Translations under genes and position numbers: made by a program
The notes under the pieces: generated by a model
The model's database searches: none
Told to the model about the DNA's origin: nothing
Seen by the model: only the letters and a program-made list of their open reading frames with translations
Part shown: piece by piece, positions 46,031 through 57,600 of the stretch
How positions within the stretch are numbered: position 1 is the stretch's first letter
How the letters are laid out: each line of letters opens with the position of its first letter
Source of the DNA: Priapulus caudatus
Taxonomy: Eukaryota; Priapulida; Priapulimorpha; Priapulimorphida; Priapulidae
NCBI RefSeq assembly: GCF_000485595.1
Contig: NW_014577984.1
Coordinates: 1 to 64,000, forward strand
Length of the DNA stretch: 64,000 nucleotides
Reading direction: 5' to 3'

Positions 46031-49000
46031 TATATGCACATGAGTTTACGAAGACGGCGGAGCGCGAGATTCCAGCCCCCCTTCCTCCCCCCGCGCGCAC
46101 GTGGCCGGGCATGGTCGAAATGGTATCTCCAACAAACACTGCCTCACGGAGTTTTTGCGCTGCGGGACGGCGTGAACGGCTTATTTGTAACTCCCTCCCC
46201 CCTCCCCGCTGAGTACGGCACAGTCGCGGCGGTCAGTTGTGTATGTGTGAAGAAAACTGAGCGATATTACGCTGCCCCGTTTACAAGTCTGTTTAAACTG
46301 CCGTTGCGCTAACCGTAGTATTTCAGCGTAATATGAGGGGAAAAAGTGCCGGTCAGGAGGACCGGGAGTTTCGTACAGATGGTGGCCCGAGCAAAAACTT
46401 GGTGGGCTCGGGCTTCCGGGTCGGAACTAATTTCGAACGCTGCCGGCGGCACGGGAGCGATTTGTTCTCGTATCTTCCAAAATTTTTGCTCTCGTAATTG
46501 TTGTTACCAGAGCGCTTTGAAAGCTGACGGGAGCGAAATTGCTCGCCGCTCCCGTGTATTTTTTTCGCTGGTACCATGCAACGTCCGCAGTCGATTGGCA
46601 GAAATGTCCTGACGCCGACAATTCTGTGCATGGGTATCTAGTCCAACTGGATCAACATATATGTGGTAGATGACTTTATCTATTACAGCTTTTTACTACA
46701 AATTTCATTCATGTTAGAGAATTAATAGATAATACGGTACTTTCTTCCTAAGGATAATCTCCACGTTGTGCATGAAATTTTATCGATTTTTCGTTTTCAA
46801 CTTTATTCGATGGCTAACACTATGTGCCACCTGTGTACATGCTCATGTCTCTATATAACGGTACATGTGAACCGTCAGAGCGTTTTTTCTTGGCCGCACG
46901 TGAGCATGGTAGTAAGCACGGCGCTGCACGTCCATTTATGACTCAAGGACATGATAACCAACCCACGAACTATTCCGATTCGGTGAGTAATAATAAGCAG
47001 TATCATTCATGCGAGCGTCACGCCTAGCACACTGTTCATTACATGGATGGTCATGTACATCAATGTACTCTCTAGTGATACGCGAACCAATTGGTAGTAA
47101 TCCCAGCGAGCCGCAAAATTAGTTCAACACCCGGTCGCAACAGCATCCTTATACTGTAGTGCGGCCGTACAACTACGCCGTCGGTCTGTTGTTAATATTT
47201 AGGGCTGTGAAGTCAGGATGATGCGGGAGTTCGCGCGTTCCTGGCGAGGTAACGCGTCTGTAATTTTCTTAGAATTTCCAAAGGTGCATTGGGAACATTT
47301 TGACCAATTTAGTGGTGCAGTTACTCAGGATATGATCGCGTAGAGTACTAACGAATAGATATTTGATATCACATACTCACTCCATTTGCACACGAGCGCA
47401 CCGTCATTGGTGAAAAATAGAAAAAAACCCTCATTTCTCCGGTGATTCGATTTTCCTGACGCGATACGTAGCCGTATAGGGAAATGGATATTGGTCAGCT
47501 GGTGATTACAATTCGGGATTAATTTAATTTTACACTCCGGTTTTAATGATAACATGATTGTTGTAAAAGCGCGATCGGATTGTTTATAAGTGCCGTACTT
47601 TATTAGTTATGGCCGGGTCTTTATTAGTTATTCGCATAAAAATTTTCTATGTTTTAACACACAATGTGATTTTTAAGCAGGTTTTTTCTGAGTTTTCTCG
47701 GTAAAATAAAATTAAAAGGAAATAATCCTGACCGCTATTTGGTCCATATTGTGCTTACACATTGACAAAAAATCTTATCCCTGCACCTCTTTCTGTGGTA
47801 GTTTGAGAAATATCCAAAATACCCAAGTTTTTACAATAAAATTGCAAAATTTGTGTGGTAACATAATTAGGTGCTGGGACAATTTTTAATGAAATGTTTC
47901 TGGCTTGAGCATAGAGATATATCTCCTGCTATAAGATAGAAACGAAGTGTTGATTCGGGATCATTCGCGCAAAGTAAATGTTTAATCTTCCACTAGAGCA
48001 TGACGCCGTGGCACAACGTGGAGAGTATCCTTTTAATAACAGATGCTCAAGTCTGTTAGAAATTGACTGCAGCGCAAGTACAGCGGTGAGTACAGTGCGG
48101 CCTACTAACCAGTGACACAACCGGAGTACCACAGTTTTACCTAATTAAATGTCAATATAGACATGTATGATGAGTCCATCATGCTTCACAGACTACTATG
48201 ACATTCTTTAACCTCTTGCTAGCTGAAATACTTGACTAAGTTGCAGGGCCCTCGTCTATCTCTGCCGGGCGGCTCACTCGCGCATCGTCGCCAAATGGCC
48301 GAACAAATTATAATGCCTGGCGATTGAAAATCTATTGGGTGCGAAGAAAAGTGACGTAACGTAATGTTTCCCGAATAAACATGACTCGCAAAACTGCGAT
48401 CCGATAATTTGATCGTTCGAAACAGCACGTTTCTTTTTTGCGTTCCGGTAAATACTCTGTGTCATTCCTGATTGCCATCTTTTCCTCGATTGGCCGGAAA
48501 AGTTTTGCTGTCGGCTCCTCATACCAGCTCGGGTGCCCATTGTCGCTACAAACCGTTCACACGGTAATTTTGAGTTCCGTATTTAAGCGTTCACACGCTA
48601 AAAATTAGGGTTCCCTATATAGCAGAGAGATTTGGCCGCAACGTCAGGATTTGACTCCATGTTGGTTTCCAAATGTATCAACACCGCTTGCCGTTTAAGT
48701 ACAGGGTGCGCTGTATGGATACGCTGTAGCAAGTGGTCCGAGTAATTAATGTGACTATCGTGGCCTCAAAAAACAGCCTCCCCTCAAAATTAGCAGAGAT
48801 ATAGCTAAGACATGTGTATCTAGACATGTTCTAGAAATGAACTCATGAATCGTTCGCGGACGGTAACGATATGATGAGTTAATTGTCACGTGTCTTACCC
48901 CGCCTAATGCCGTGTCCTACTATTCGTGGAAAACAACCATGTCGCCAGCGACCAGCGTGATCTGATAGTTTTGTTCGAGCTCGTCATGCGCGCAACTCTC

Positions 49001-49133
49001 TGGTATATGGTAGCGGAGTGCTGGAGAGAAGTATTTGGTAAGAATAGTTGGTAGAGGGAGAAGAAAGGAGCAAGAGCGTGGGGCAAGCACGGTATGATTA
49101 GGTGAGTACATCTAGCAAAAGTATACGCGCTTG
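46031..49133. other. Non-coding region, no gene recognised
   Basis: GC-richer from 46040 to 46600, then AT-rich. Short open frames (60-110 codons) on both strands lack domains, splice consistency and composition bias. No tandem repeat longer than a few units is visible. Confidence 0.4.
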
Positions 49134-49662
49134 CTAAGGGGCCGGACACATCACGACTAAGGGGCACGTCGGCGAGGCCATCGCCCCGACGGCCGAATCG
49201 CCGAGTGGCATCGGCAGTCGTGGACACATGGGGTCCATGGCGATTTGTCATCGGCGATTTGCCCAATCGGCGCCGAGTGGCATCCGGCGCAGATCTGGAG
49301 CACACCAGCGATTCAAATCGGGCGATGGCTAGTCCGGCTGTGATGGCATCAGTCATCATTGAACAACTCCTGAGGCTGAGTCATTTGTAAAATCGGTGCG
49401 GAGTGTTATCGCGTGGCGGTCGCGGACACACCAGGCGATGGCATCGGGGCAGAATCGCCATCGGCCGGACTGGCAATCGGGGCGATTAATATCAAATACG
49501 TTTTGCATGCTGTTGCGTATGCCATCTGCCGAAGTTGCATCGGGTCGGGAGTGCATCGGCGGCGGATTGAGTGGGACACACCAGGCGTTTTCAACCCGAC
49601 CCACATCGGCCGTGAGTGGCACGCCGAGTGGCTATCCGCCTGGTGTGTCCGGGCCCTTTTAG
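49134..49662. mobile_element. MITE-like element with CTAAGGGGCCGGACACA termini
   Basis: The left end is CTAAGGGGCCGGACACAT. The right end, reverse-complemented, is CTAAAAGGGCCCGGACACAC, so there are imperfect terminal inverted repeats of about 25 bases. Inside, GGACACACCAGGCG recurs (49424 and 49572) and its reverse complement closes the right end. GCCGAGTGGCATC-like words recur at 49201, 49273 and 49623. The whole 529 bp is GC-rich and built from short related words. No target duplication was recognised and no transposase is encoded. Confidence 0.55.
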
Positions 49663-51104
49663 CCACGCTTGCTTAGCCGGCGATTGCTCCAGGCTTGCTT
49701 AGCGCGGAATCATATCCGCGCAACAAACGTAAGCCGCGTATATTCGGACAACGACGCTGGCGCGCCCTTAATTGTATTGTCGTGTCGCAACGCATTTCGA
49801 AGATTGCGGAAACTGTAGCGCTGCTAACCTAGACGCTATCCCGTTCTGCGGCACGATCGTCCAGGGTACACGTGTGGAACTCCGGGTCCTCCGAATTACC
49901 ATACTCCCTAGACCACTAAAGGCTCACACTGACTATCAATAGAACTCCACGACCATTTAGGCCCCAACTACTTGCACACACCAATACAGGTACCGAGCTA
50001 GGCCAGTGTAGGTGTGAAACACGAGTACAGAATACACACCCACAGCACCACCGGCGACTTACAGATAGTGTTTCGCCCAGCCAACCCGTAACTCATCAGG
50101 TGCCGCCACCAGCCAGCACGAGCCAGCACATACGTCAGCAGCCACGGACGTGGGTCAACAGGGTGTAGCGACGCTTTTTTCCGCTCCTACTATACATACT
50201 CTTCTCTACTTGGAGAGCGCTCAGAACTGCGTGAGCACACGGAACCTACGACAGGATGCGTGAGAATGAGGATCGAGAATGCGTGAGTCTGCCCCCGCGA
50301 ATGGCAGCGTGAGAACTAGTAGGGTCTGAGCGTTAACAGAGTAAGAGTTTAAACCCTAAAGGGTGAAATTTTAATTTTCGAGGGTCATCACCTGCCGAGT
50401 CATCCCCAAGAACTCAAAATGTTTTAAATTGTGCTTGGGGGAGACCGCCCACAACCCCCTACCTCTCTATCCCGCGTCTGGACCTCGCAAGACACGAGCA
50501 TTATCGTGCTTCTCACGCAGCCGCCCTTATGGCAGCCACCAAATGGTAAACACAGATCAATCATAGTGGTTAAACGGAGAGAGAAAAGACATTATGCAGC
50601 GTGTGTCGTCACATGTTTCAATTGATTATTAATTAGCATCAACGTGAGAAAATGTTCTACGCAGAGTAAGCGAACCTGGCCAAGTGTACGCTGAATTGCC
50701 CACGGTAATTGTTAGCAACCGGCAGAGTCCAATAATACGGTGTGAGCGGACGACCTCGGAAAATTAGAACAGCAAGAAATCCTCTGAATTTAAATATGTT
50801 TTGAATTTGCAAGAAAAGAAATAAAGCCAGTGAAAATCTAACTTATTAACATCGTAAAGCAAGACTAACTGTGTCGTAGATCCTCTCACAACATGCTCTC
50901 ACTCAAAACCAGCTAGCTCACACCCCACGAAAATGGAAATATCATTTGTTGATACGCGCGTCGGTCGTCTGTCGCTTTATGGGCGCAGCCATTTTGAATG
51001 ACGTCACGATCCAGGAATAGTAGTACGGCACTGAAGGCTATTTTCAAGCCAATCACCGGTGAGAGATAGATTAGGTGCTGCGCAGTGCACTGTTCTTATG
51101 CAAA
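49663..51104. other. Non-coding region upstream of the hAT pseudogene
   Basis: No gene, RNA or clear repeat was recognised. Short open frames do not exceed about 65 codons. Confidence 0.4.
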
Positions 51105-52362
51105 ATGGCATCAAAACGCATACAGACAGACGACACGTGTGAAGCAAGAAAAAAGGTGAAACGATCGGGTAATCAACAGTTTCGTTCTCAATACAGTGAG
51201 AGATATCCGTGTATCAAACGGTCTACAATCAGTAGCCACCACGCGAGGTGCGAGGCGTGTCAAACTGATTTTTCTTATTTGGACATGGTGGAATGAACGA
51301 TGTGTCCGTACATTTGTACCAGCAGACGACATGTTGAAAACGCCAGCAATGTCTTGTCACAAAATTTCTAGCTTTTTCTCTCACACAGAACGCGACCGGA
51401 GAGGTAATCAGAGCTGAAACTTTATTGCACATTTCTTAGTGAACATAACATTCCGTTGAGCGCGGCTGACGCACGCTGGCAAATTGTTTAGAAAAATGTT
51501 CCCCCATGATAAGGTTGCACAAAAGTACGCCAGTGGTAAAACCAAAACTACATCCATCGTGAACACGTGTGCAAATGATATCTCCGACAATTTAGCCAGT
51601 GCTATGAGAAGTGGACCTTTTATTATAGGAACGGATGGTAGCCAGGAAGCCGGGATGAGAAATATTTTCCTATTGTTGTTCGTGTTTGAATAATGACACT
51701 GACAGTGTAAAAACAGAGCTTTTGGCAAACCCTACGTGTAGTGAGTCTGCTACAGGGGCAAATATATTTCAATTGCTTGAAGATGAACTGCATGCACGAG
51801 ATATCAAATGGGAAAACTGCCTGGCTATCGTGTGTGATAACTGTAATGTTATGACAGGAAAAAACAAAGGTGTGATCAAGTACATTCGAGACAAAAACAA
51901 ATCTGTACACATGTCTGGGTGTGTTTGCCACTTGCTGCACTTAGTCATCAAAAAGGCAACCGCGCTTTCCAAGGATCGTTCGAGTTTGACGACCTCTTGC
52001 GTCAGTTGGCATGGTATTTCTCCAAAAGCACAAACAGAGTTTAACGAAGTCCCACATCATAAACTTATTGATCATGTTCCGACACGCTGGCTGTCACTTG
52101 TGCAGCACTCACTCGATTTACTGAGCAGTGGGAACCCTCCGAGAATTTTTTGAGGAGGAATGTACAAGAATGTTAAGAAGACATCCCAGTCTGCCTCATC
52201 TGACAAGAAAACAGGTGCAAAGGCTACCGCTAGTGATGTGAGTAAAACAGTGAAAACTGGTGAAAAGGTGGAAAACCATTGACAAGGCCAAGGCAGTAAT
52301 GCCAGTAAGGTGGTGAAAACTAGTGACAAGGTGAAAACCAGTGACAAGGCCAAGGCCAGTAA

Positions 52363-52825
52363 CAGGCCCGTAGCCAGGGGGTCTGGGTTCGAACGAACCC
52401 CCCCCCGGCCCCAACCAAAAATATTTTTTTTTTTTAATTTGCGAGAATTTCACTCAGTCGGCTCTATTTTAGTGTAATAATTGCAAAATCTCCATCGTGC
52501 GGAGGGTGAACAGTGAACACCCCTCCCGCACCTCCCCCCGCTCGTCGCTGTTGGCTCCCTCGCCTGGTCGCTTCGCGCCCGAGCAGGGGCGTGTACAGGG
52601 GGGTCCAGGGAGTCCGGACCCCACCTTGCTCGCCGCGGAAAACGCATCTGAGGGGTGTAATTTTAAAAATTTTCTGGGGCAGGCCCGCCCAGACCCCCCC
52701 TTCGCGTGCTCGCAACTTCGGGTTACGTTTAGACCCCACTGGTACAAATCCTGTACACGCCCCTGCCGAGCAAATGGCCAACATTGAAAACGGGAACCCC
52801 CCCAATACAGCTGGCTACGGGCCTG
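52363..52825. mobile_element. Outer MITE with CAGGCCCGTAGCCAG termini
   Basis: CAGGCCCGTAGCCAG at the left is mirrored by CTGGCTACGGGCCTG at the right. AGTAA flanks it on both sides (52358-52362 and 52826-52830), a 5-bp target duplication. The interior is non-coding and contains a second element (52584-52765). Confidence 0.85.
52584..52765. mobile_element. Inner MITE nested in the outer one
   Basis: CAGGGGCGTGTACAGG at the left is mirrored exactly by CCTGTACACGCCCCTG at the right. CCGAG flanks both sides (52579-52583 and 52766-52770). It is 182 bp long and non-coding. It inserted after the outer element, since it splits it. Confidence 0.85.
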
Positions 52826-53760
52826 AGTAATGCCAGTAAGGTTGTGAAAACTAGTGACAAGGTGAAAACCAGTGACAAGGCCAAGGCCAGTGATGTGAGT
52901 AAAGCAACACATGGCAGTGCCACGACCAGTGATGGTGGTAATGGCACAACCAGACACTGTGAAAACAAGGCTAATGTGTTTCCTGAGCCGCGCACGGCAA
53001 AGTTATATGCTTTGTTTTGTAGCTTTTGCCATTGAGATGTTTGACAAAATCAACCATACTGGCAGACAGAGTATGCTAGAATCTCAGCAATGAAACGAAC
53101 ATTGAGAAACTGTATGACTCTTCTACTCTGTTATGTGAAGCCAGCAGCATTGAATCAAGGGGCCCTGATGGATGTTGCCTTTATGTCAAGCTACAACATC
53201 AAAGCTTCTAAAGATGTTATGATTGGGACACAGGCTAAAAGCTTCATCACTTCATCTGGACTTAAAAGTTCAGTAGTTCAGCAATTCTACAAGGACGTCA
53301 TATCCTTCTATCAAACTGCTTGCCAGTACATACAACAAAATATGAACCCAGCTAAGGAGCCGCATGTGGAGACATGCAGAAGTTGCAGACATGTCCCTTA
53401 GAGACAGAGTTAGCTTTTCCTTAATTGAGACTGTTTGTGGAGAGATTCCCCTGCATACAACCCGAAGGTTCCTCTCTGGATGAAATTCAAATGGAATTCT
53501 TGACCTACCAAGCGGACACATCAGACCAATTGGAATCTTCTGAAGCAGATGAGCAGTGGCAAAAGCTGGCAAGGTCAAGGACATTGATGTGTGCATTAAA
53601 ATTCAATATTTGCCTGGCAGTAATGAGGTCAATCTCACTGATCCCTGTTAGTAAGCGTCATGTGAGCGTATTTTCAGTCTCGTTCGAAAACAAAACAGAC
53701 TTTAGGTCATGTATGGGAAACAAAACTCGTGAGTCTGTCTCTGATAATGAAAGCACATGG

Positions 53761-54635
53761 TGGTGTATGTCATTCCACAGATCTGTCCGACAAACTTCTG
53801 AAGAAGTGCAAGTCATCCACTTACCATTCACTTACATCACAGTGATGTACCTTCAGACAGTGAGATCAGTGTGCATCAATGGCTGGTAAGTCATAAGACT
53901 ATCATGTGGTTGTTGTGTGTGTTGGTGCCGCGGCACGCTTGTGTGTATGTGTGGAACTGCCAAATGACATCGTTTATGCTAATTATGTATTATTATACTG
54001 TAATAAGACTGACAAAAAGGTGTTACTGACAAATGCCGTATTTGTTACGGAAAAATCCAATAATTATTACTGATGATCATCAGATGGGGTTGGCAGGTCT
54101 GAGAGTATGTTCTGAGACTGTTTATTTCACACTCGTAATAGAAATTCACATGGAATTACTATCACTTGTGTGAGATAAACAGTCTCAGAACATACAATAT
54201 GTCCAACCTGATAGGCTATGTACCCTAGCTACTGTGCGTGCCCGGCGTGAATTCATCCACTAGTAGAGTGGATCCACGGTGCGGCCTATAACAAAAGGAT
54301 TGCGTATGTGATCGGTGTGACTGGGAGTCCTGCGTTTGCTTATTACTCAACCCTAATTAATCCACAGCTCAAATCAGATTGACTGCAAGATAAGCATGCA
54401 CTGCTTCTTGGACCCCCCTTCCCCATGGTAATCCCCTCACGGTAAAGCACAGTGGATCCCCGATGCGTCCACGGGGCATCCCCCGTGGACTCACTCTGCT
54501 AGTAGGACAACGGACTCGCACTGGACAGCTCCACTAAGCACCGTGGCTAGGGTACACTAGCCCTATCACGTTGGACGTACTGTACTATGCTAGAACCTAC
54601 TAATTCTTACAATTTCTACCAATTACTTCTTGCAG
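53761..54635. other. Intronic or intergenic spacer
   Basis: No gene was recognised between the hAT remnant and the first recognised exon at 54636. It contains the hairpin listed at 54105-54195. A GGATCCACGG word near 54267 and GGATCCCCGATG near 54450 are too short to define a repeat. Confidence 0.4.
54105..54195. repeat. Long hairpin with 28-bp arms
   Basis: GTATGTTCTGAGACTGTTTA (start of the left arm, 54105-54132) is mirrored at 54168-54195 with one mismatch in 28 bases and a 35-base loop. A weaker match continues outward (GGTTGG words on both sides). It could be a short MITE; no target duplication was seen. Confidence 0.75.
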
Positions 54636-57600
54636 GTAGCAGCTCCAACATCAACAGCTGCTATGATTGCTCCAACGAGGTCAACACCTTTATCATTGGA
54701 ACCATTAGCAATGAGTACGCCAACACTGGTATGTTTTAAAAATAATATAAAACTAGAAAACCATGATCGCTTGCAATTGCAGGAGTGTTCCCCCTTTCAT
54801 TGTAATGTTTTGATTTTGATGAGTTAGAAATATCTAGGTCTATCTAGTGATACTTGTTTTAAATTTTGATTTTAATTTGTACAAAATACCACCACCATAT
54901 AAATTTGTACCCACACTAAGACATTGCATGGTCGCACATGCACATGCACATGCACACGCACACGCACACGCACACGCACACGCACACGCACACGCACACC
55001 CACGCACACAACACACACGTTTTAGATAGATTGAGAAATATGTTTCTAATGAAACTGTTTCACTTTACAGGTAACACATACAAACATATATAGCACAACT
55101 ATATATACAATTTATTCCAATTATAATCGATTAATCGGTCGGATGAGGCTGTCCGATTTTAATCGATTATGAAAATTCAAGCCGATTCCCAACACTAATA
55201 CACATACATCAAACATAACAAATCTATATTCTATTAAATTTTCAAAAATGCCCAATTTTCCAATATTCAAAACAAAATAAATTTGTTCTGTATTTTTTCC
55301 AATAGACCAGAAGTCGGAAGTTCGTGGACCGGCTCCGTGACCGTAACAGTAACCGCTTGAGTCTGAATAGGTTTAGGACTACTACTGCTGTTGACCGACA
55401 TCGTTTGGTGAGTACATGCAGTATAACAGTATAGCTTGCCCTCTTGGGTATCTTCTCTCCCCCCCCATGGGTAAGATGCCCTATGTTATCTAAACCCCCC
55501 CCCCACACACACACACACGGAATGTCTTCCCCCCCCCGGGATAGCTTGCCCACCCTAGGATAACCCCAACCTGGGATATCTTGTCCCCTCCCAGGATATC
55601 TCGCCCCCCTTTTAGGATATCTCCCCCACCTCACCCAGATATATATTGCCCTCCAGGATATCTTCCCCCCCAGGATATCTCTCCCCCACCTAGGATATCT
55701 TGCCCCCCATCCTGGGAGGGGGCAAGATATCCTGGGGGGGAGATATTATAGATGTGGGCAAGATATCGAGGGTGGGGAAGTTATCCAGGGGGCAGGATAT
55801 CCTGCTACATACACCGCTAAACAAAATGATGAGATACATCATGTAATGTTTCAGGGTCTAGAATTACAACGGCAGCTTCTGTGGTCGTTACGACTACGGT
55901 AGAATGTGTAACGAGCATTTCCTGTTTCTGTAATTTTTGTCAGTTTGTTGTGACAGTATCACAATTCCGGGGCTATGATGGTACTCCAGTATGCCAGAAA
56001 ATGTATCTTTCTTTTATAATTCATGTTTTATTTTCAGGCTGCAAATTTAGAAACAGAGACTCGGCTAGTTGATGTCGCCTGTGGACCAGACTCTGCTGAA
56101 GACACGGTATCTATATTGCATATGCATGATCCTCGCATAGCCTAGATGTGCCTTTGGGAGGGGTAGTCATCAAATTAAATGGTCAGAGGGTGAGCAGATA
56201 GCTGGGCATGGGATAATGGTGCATGCTTTCATGCCACTCCTCTTGCTAAGGTATTACGTTTATCTACACAATATTTTTTTAGGCATGTATAAGTTCTAAA
56301 TCAAAATAGATTGACAAAATAAAAATTGAACTACCCGGTTGTTCGTTCAAGCATCTCAGTGCTCAAAACTCCAAATACCTCATTTTACGTATGTATCATT
56401 TTTATGCAAAATATATGACTTTGAGCATTATTAATTTAAGGAATTTTCAATTATGCTTATTGGAATGTGGTTAAATGGTATGTTACATTAATTTAATTAC
56501 CTTTTGGACAGAAAAATTATTCATCTTTTTCATGAATATATCAATTTTTTTTTATTTGTGCATACTTTGATACAAATTTTTCATTTCACTTGAATTATTT
56601 TTTAATATGGTTATATTAGCTTTGTTCAAATCATCTGGTTTTCAGTACTAGTATAAACTGTCTAGATTTACCTATCATAATAGTATTAGTATATGTTATC
56701 AATTCCCACAATTTCGATTATATACAAATGGTTTTGAGATTTAGAATATATACAGACTTTCAACATTTTAAATATTTTTAGGACTGTGCATACATGTATA
56801 TTTTTTAGATATCCATTTCTCAAATATGCCCGTTACACTAAGGCATTACATAAGAACAATTTCACAGTTTGTGAATGCCATTACTGCCTTCTGTGTAATA
56901 GGAGCCTTGGCAGCCTAGTGATCCCATGATGCAATATCAGGCGAACAACAATATCTCTTCAAGATCAAGAGTTTTTTCAGGGACTGGCACTTGATCAGCA
57001 GAGGGTAAGCTGTTTTACGATTGTAACACCTACATGTAGATGATGGCAAAACACAGAATAAACAGAACAAAAACAAAAGGCTTCCTCGAGCGCAAAGCAC
57101 ATCGGAAACCTCATGACATTTTCAAGATCAGACTACAGATATTGCATGAGGTAGATAATCAATTCATTGTTATGCCAAATGGAATGTTTCTCTACATATG
57201 TGATTGACATATTTTATATGCAGGATCATGAGGAACATGCAGCCCGAGAAAGGAGAAGAGCGACAAGGCAAGGAAGGAGACGGAATAGAGAGCAACGACA
57301 AATTGAAATGCAAGAGGTAGTGTTGAACTAGAAGCAGTTATGTGTCTTGGATCTTTCAATTGAAAAAAAAACATTTATCAGCTGCTCCTTACGGTCTATC
57401 TCTCGGTATTTACATCCCTTTTCAACTTCTCATAAACTGCTCAGCCAATCAATTAAATATTCAGATCACAGGGGCACGAATTTTCGGCCGATCAAGATGT
57501 ATGATACATAATTTTAATCTTCATTGTCTGGAGATGCAAGTATTTCAAATGCGTGATACATATTTTTAATCCCTGATTAACAAAAGCCCATTTCAGCCAA

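Larger units (their letters stand above)
52231..52910 (+). repeat. Tandem repeat coding KTSDK-like units, split by an insertion
   Basis: Units such as GTGAAAACCAGTGACAAGG recur from about 52231 to 52362 and again from 52826 to 52910. Read in frame, they give VKTSDKVKTSDKAKASD. The two halves were continuous before a MITE inserted at 52363-52825. The repeat lies within the hAT pseudogene between the zinc-finger/catalytic part and the dimerisation part. Confidence 0.7.
51105..53760 (+). pseudogene. hAT-type transposase, heavily broken
   Basis: The ATG at 51105 leads into a basic stretch and a BED-type zinc finger: CEACQ, then in a shifted frame HGGMNDVSVH. Next are GKLFRKMFPHDKVAQKY (about 51478) and FIIGTDGSQEAG (about 51625), where the Asp fits the first catalytic residue. 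CLAIVCDNCNVMTGKNKGV and HMSGCVCHLLHLVIKKAT (51815-51960) follow. A hATC dimerisation motif appears near 53655-53740 (ERIFSLVRK, then DFRSCMGNKT in another frame). hAT enzymes are cut-and-paste transposases. Several frameshifts and stops break the frame, and a Lys/Thr/Ser/Asp tandem repeat with two nested MITEs interrupts it at 52200-52910. Confidence 0.75.

Noticed and set aside
48904..49359. Minus-strand open frame of 151 codons
   Set aside because: It overlaps the GC-rich MITE-like element and has Arg/Ala-rich composition expected from GC-rich repeats; no domain is visible.
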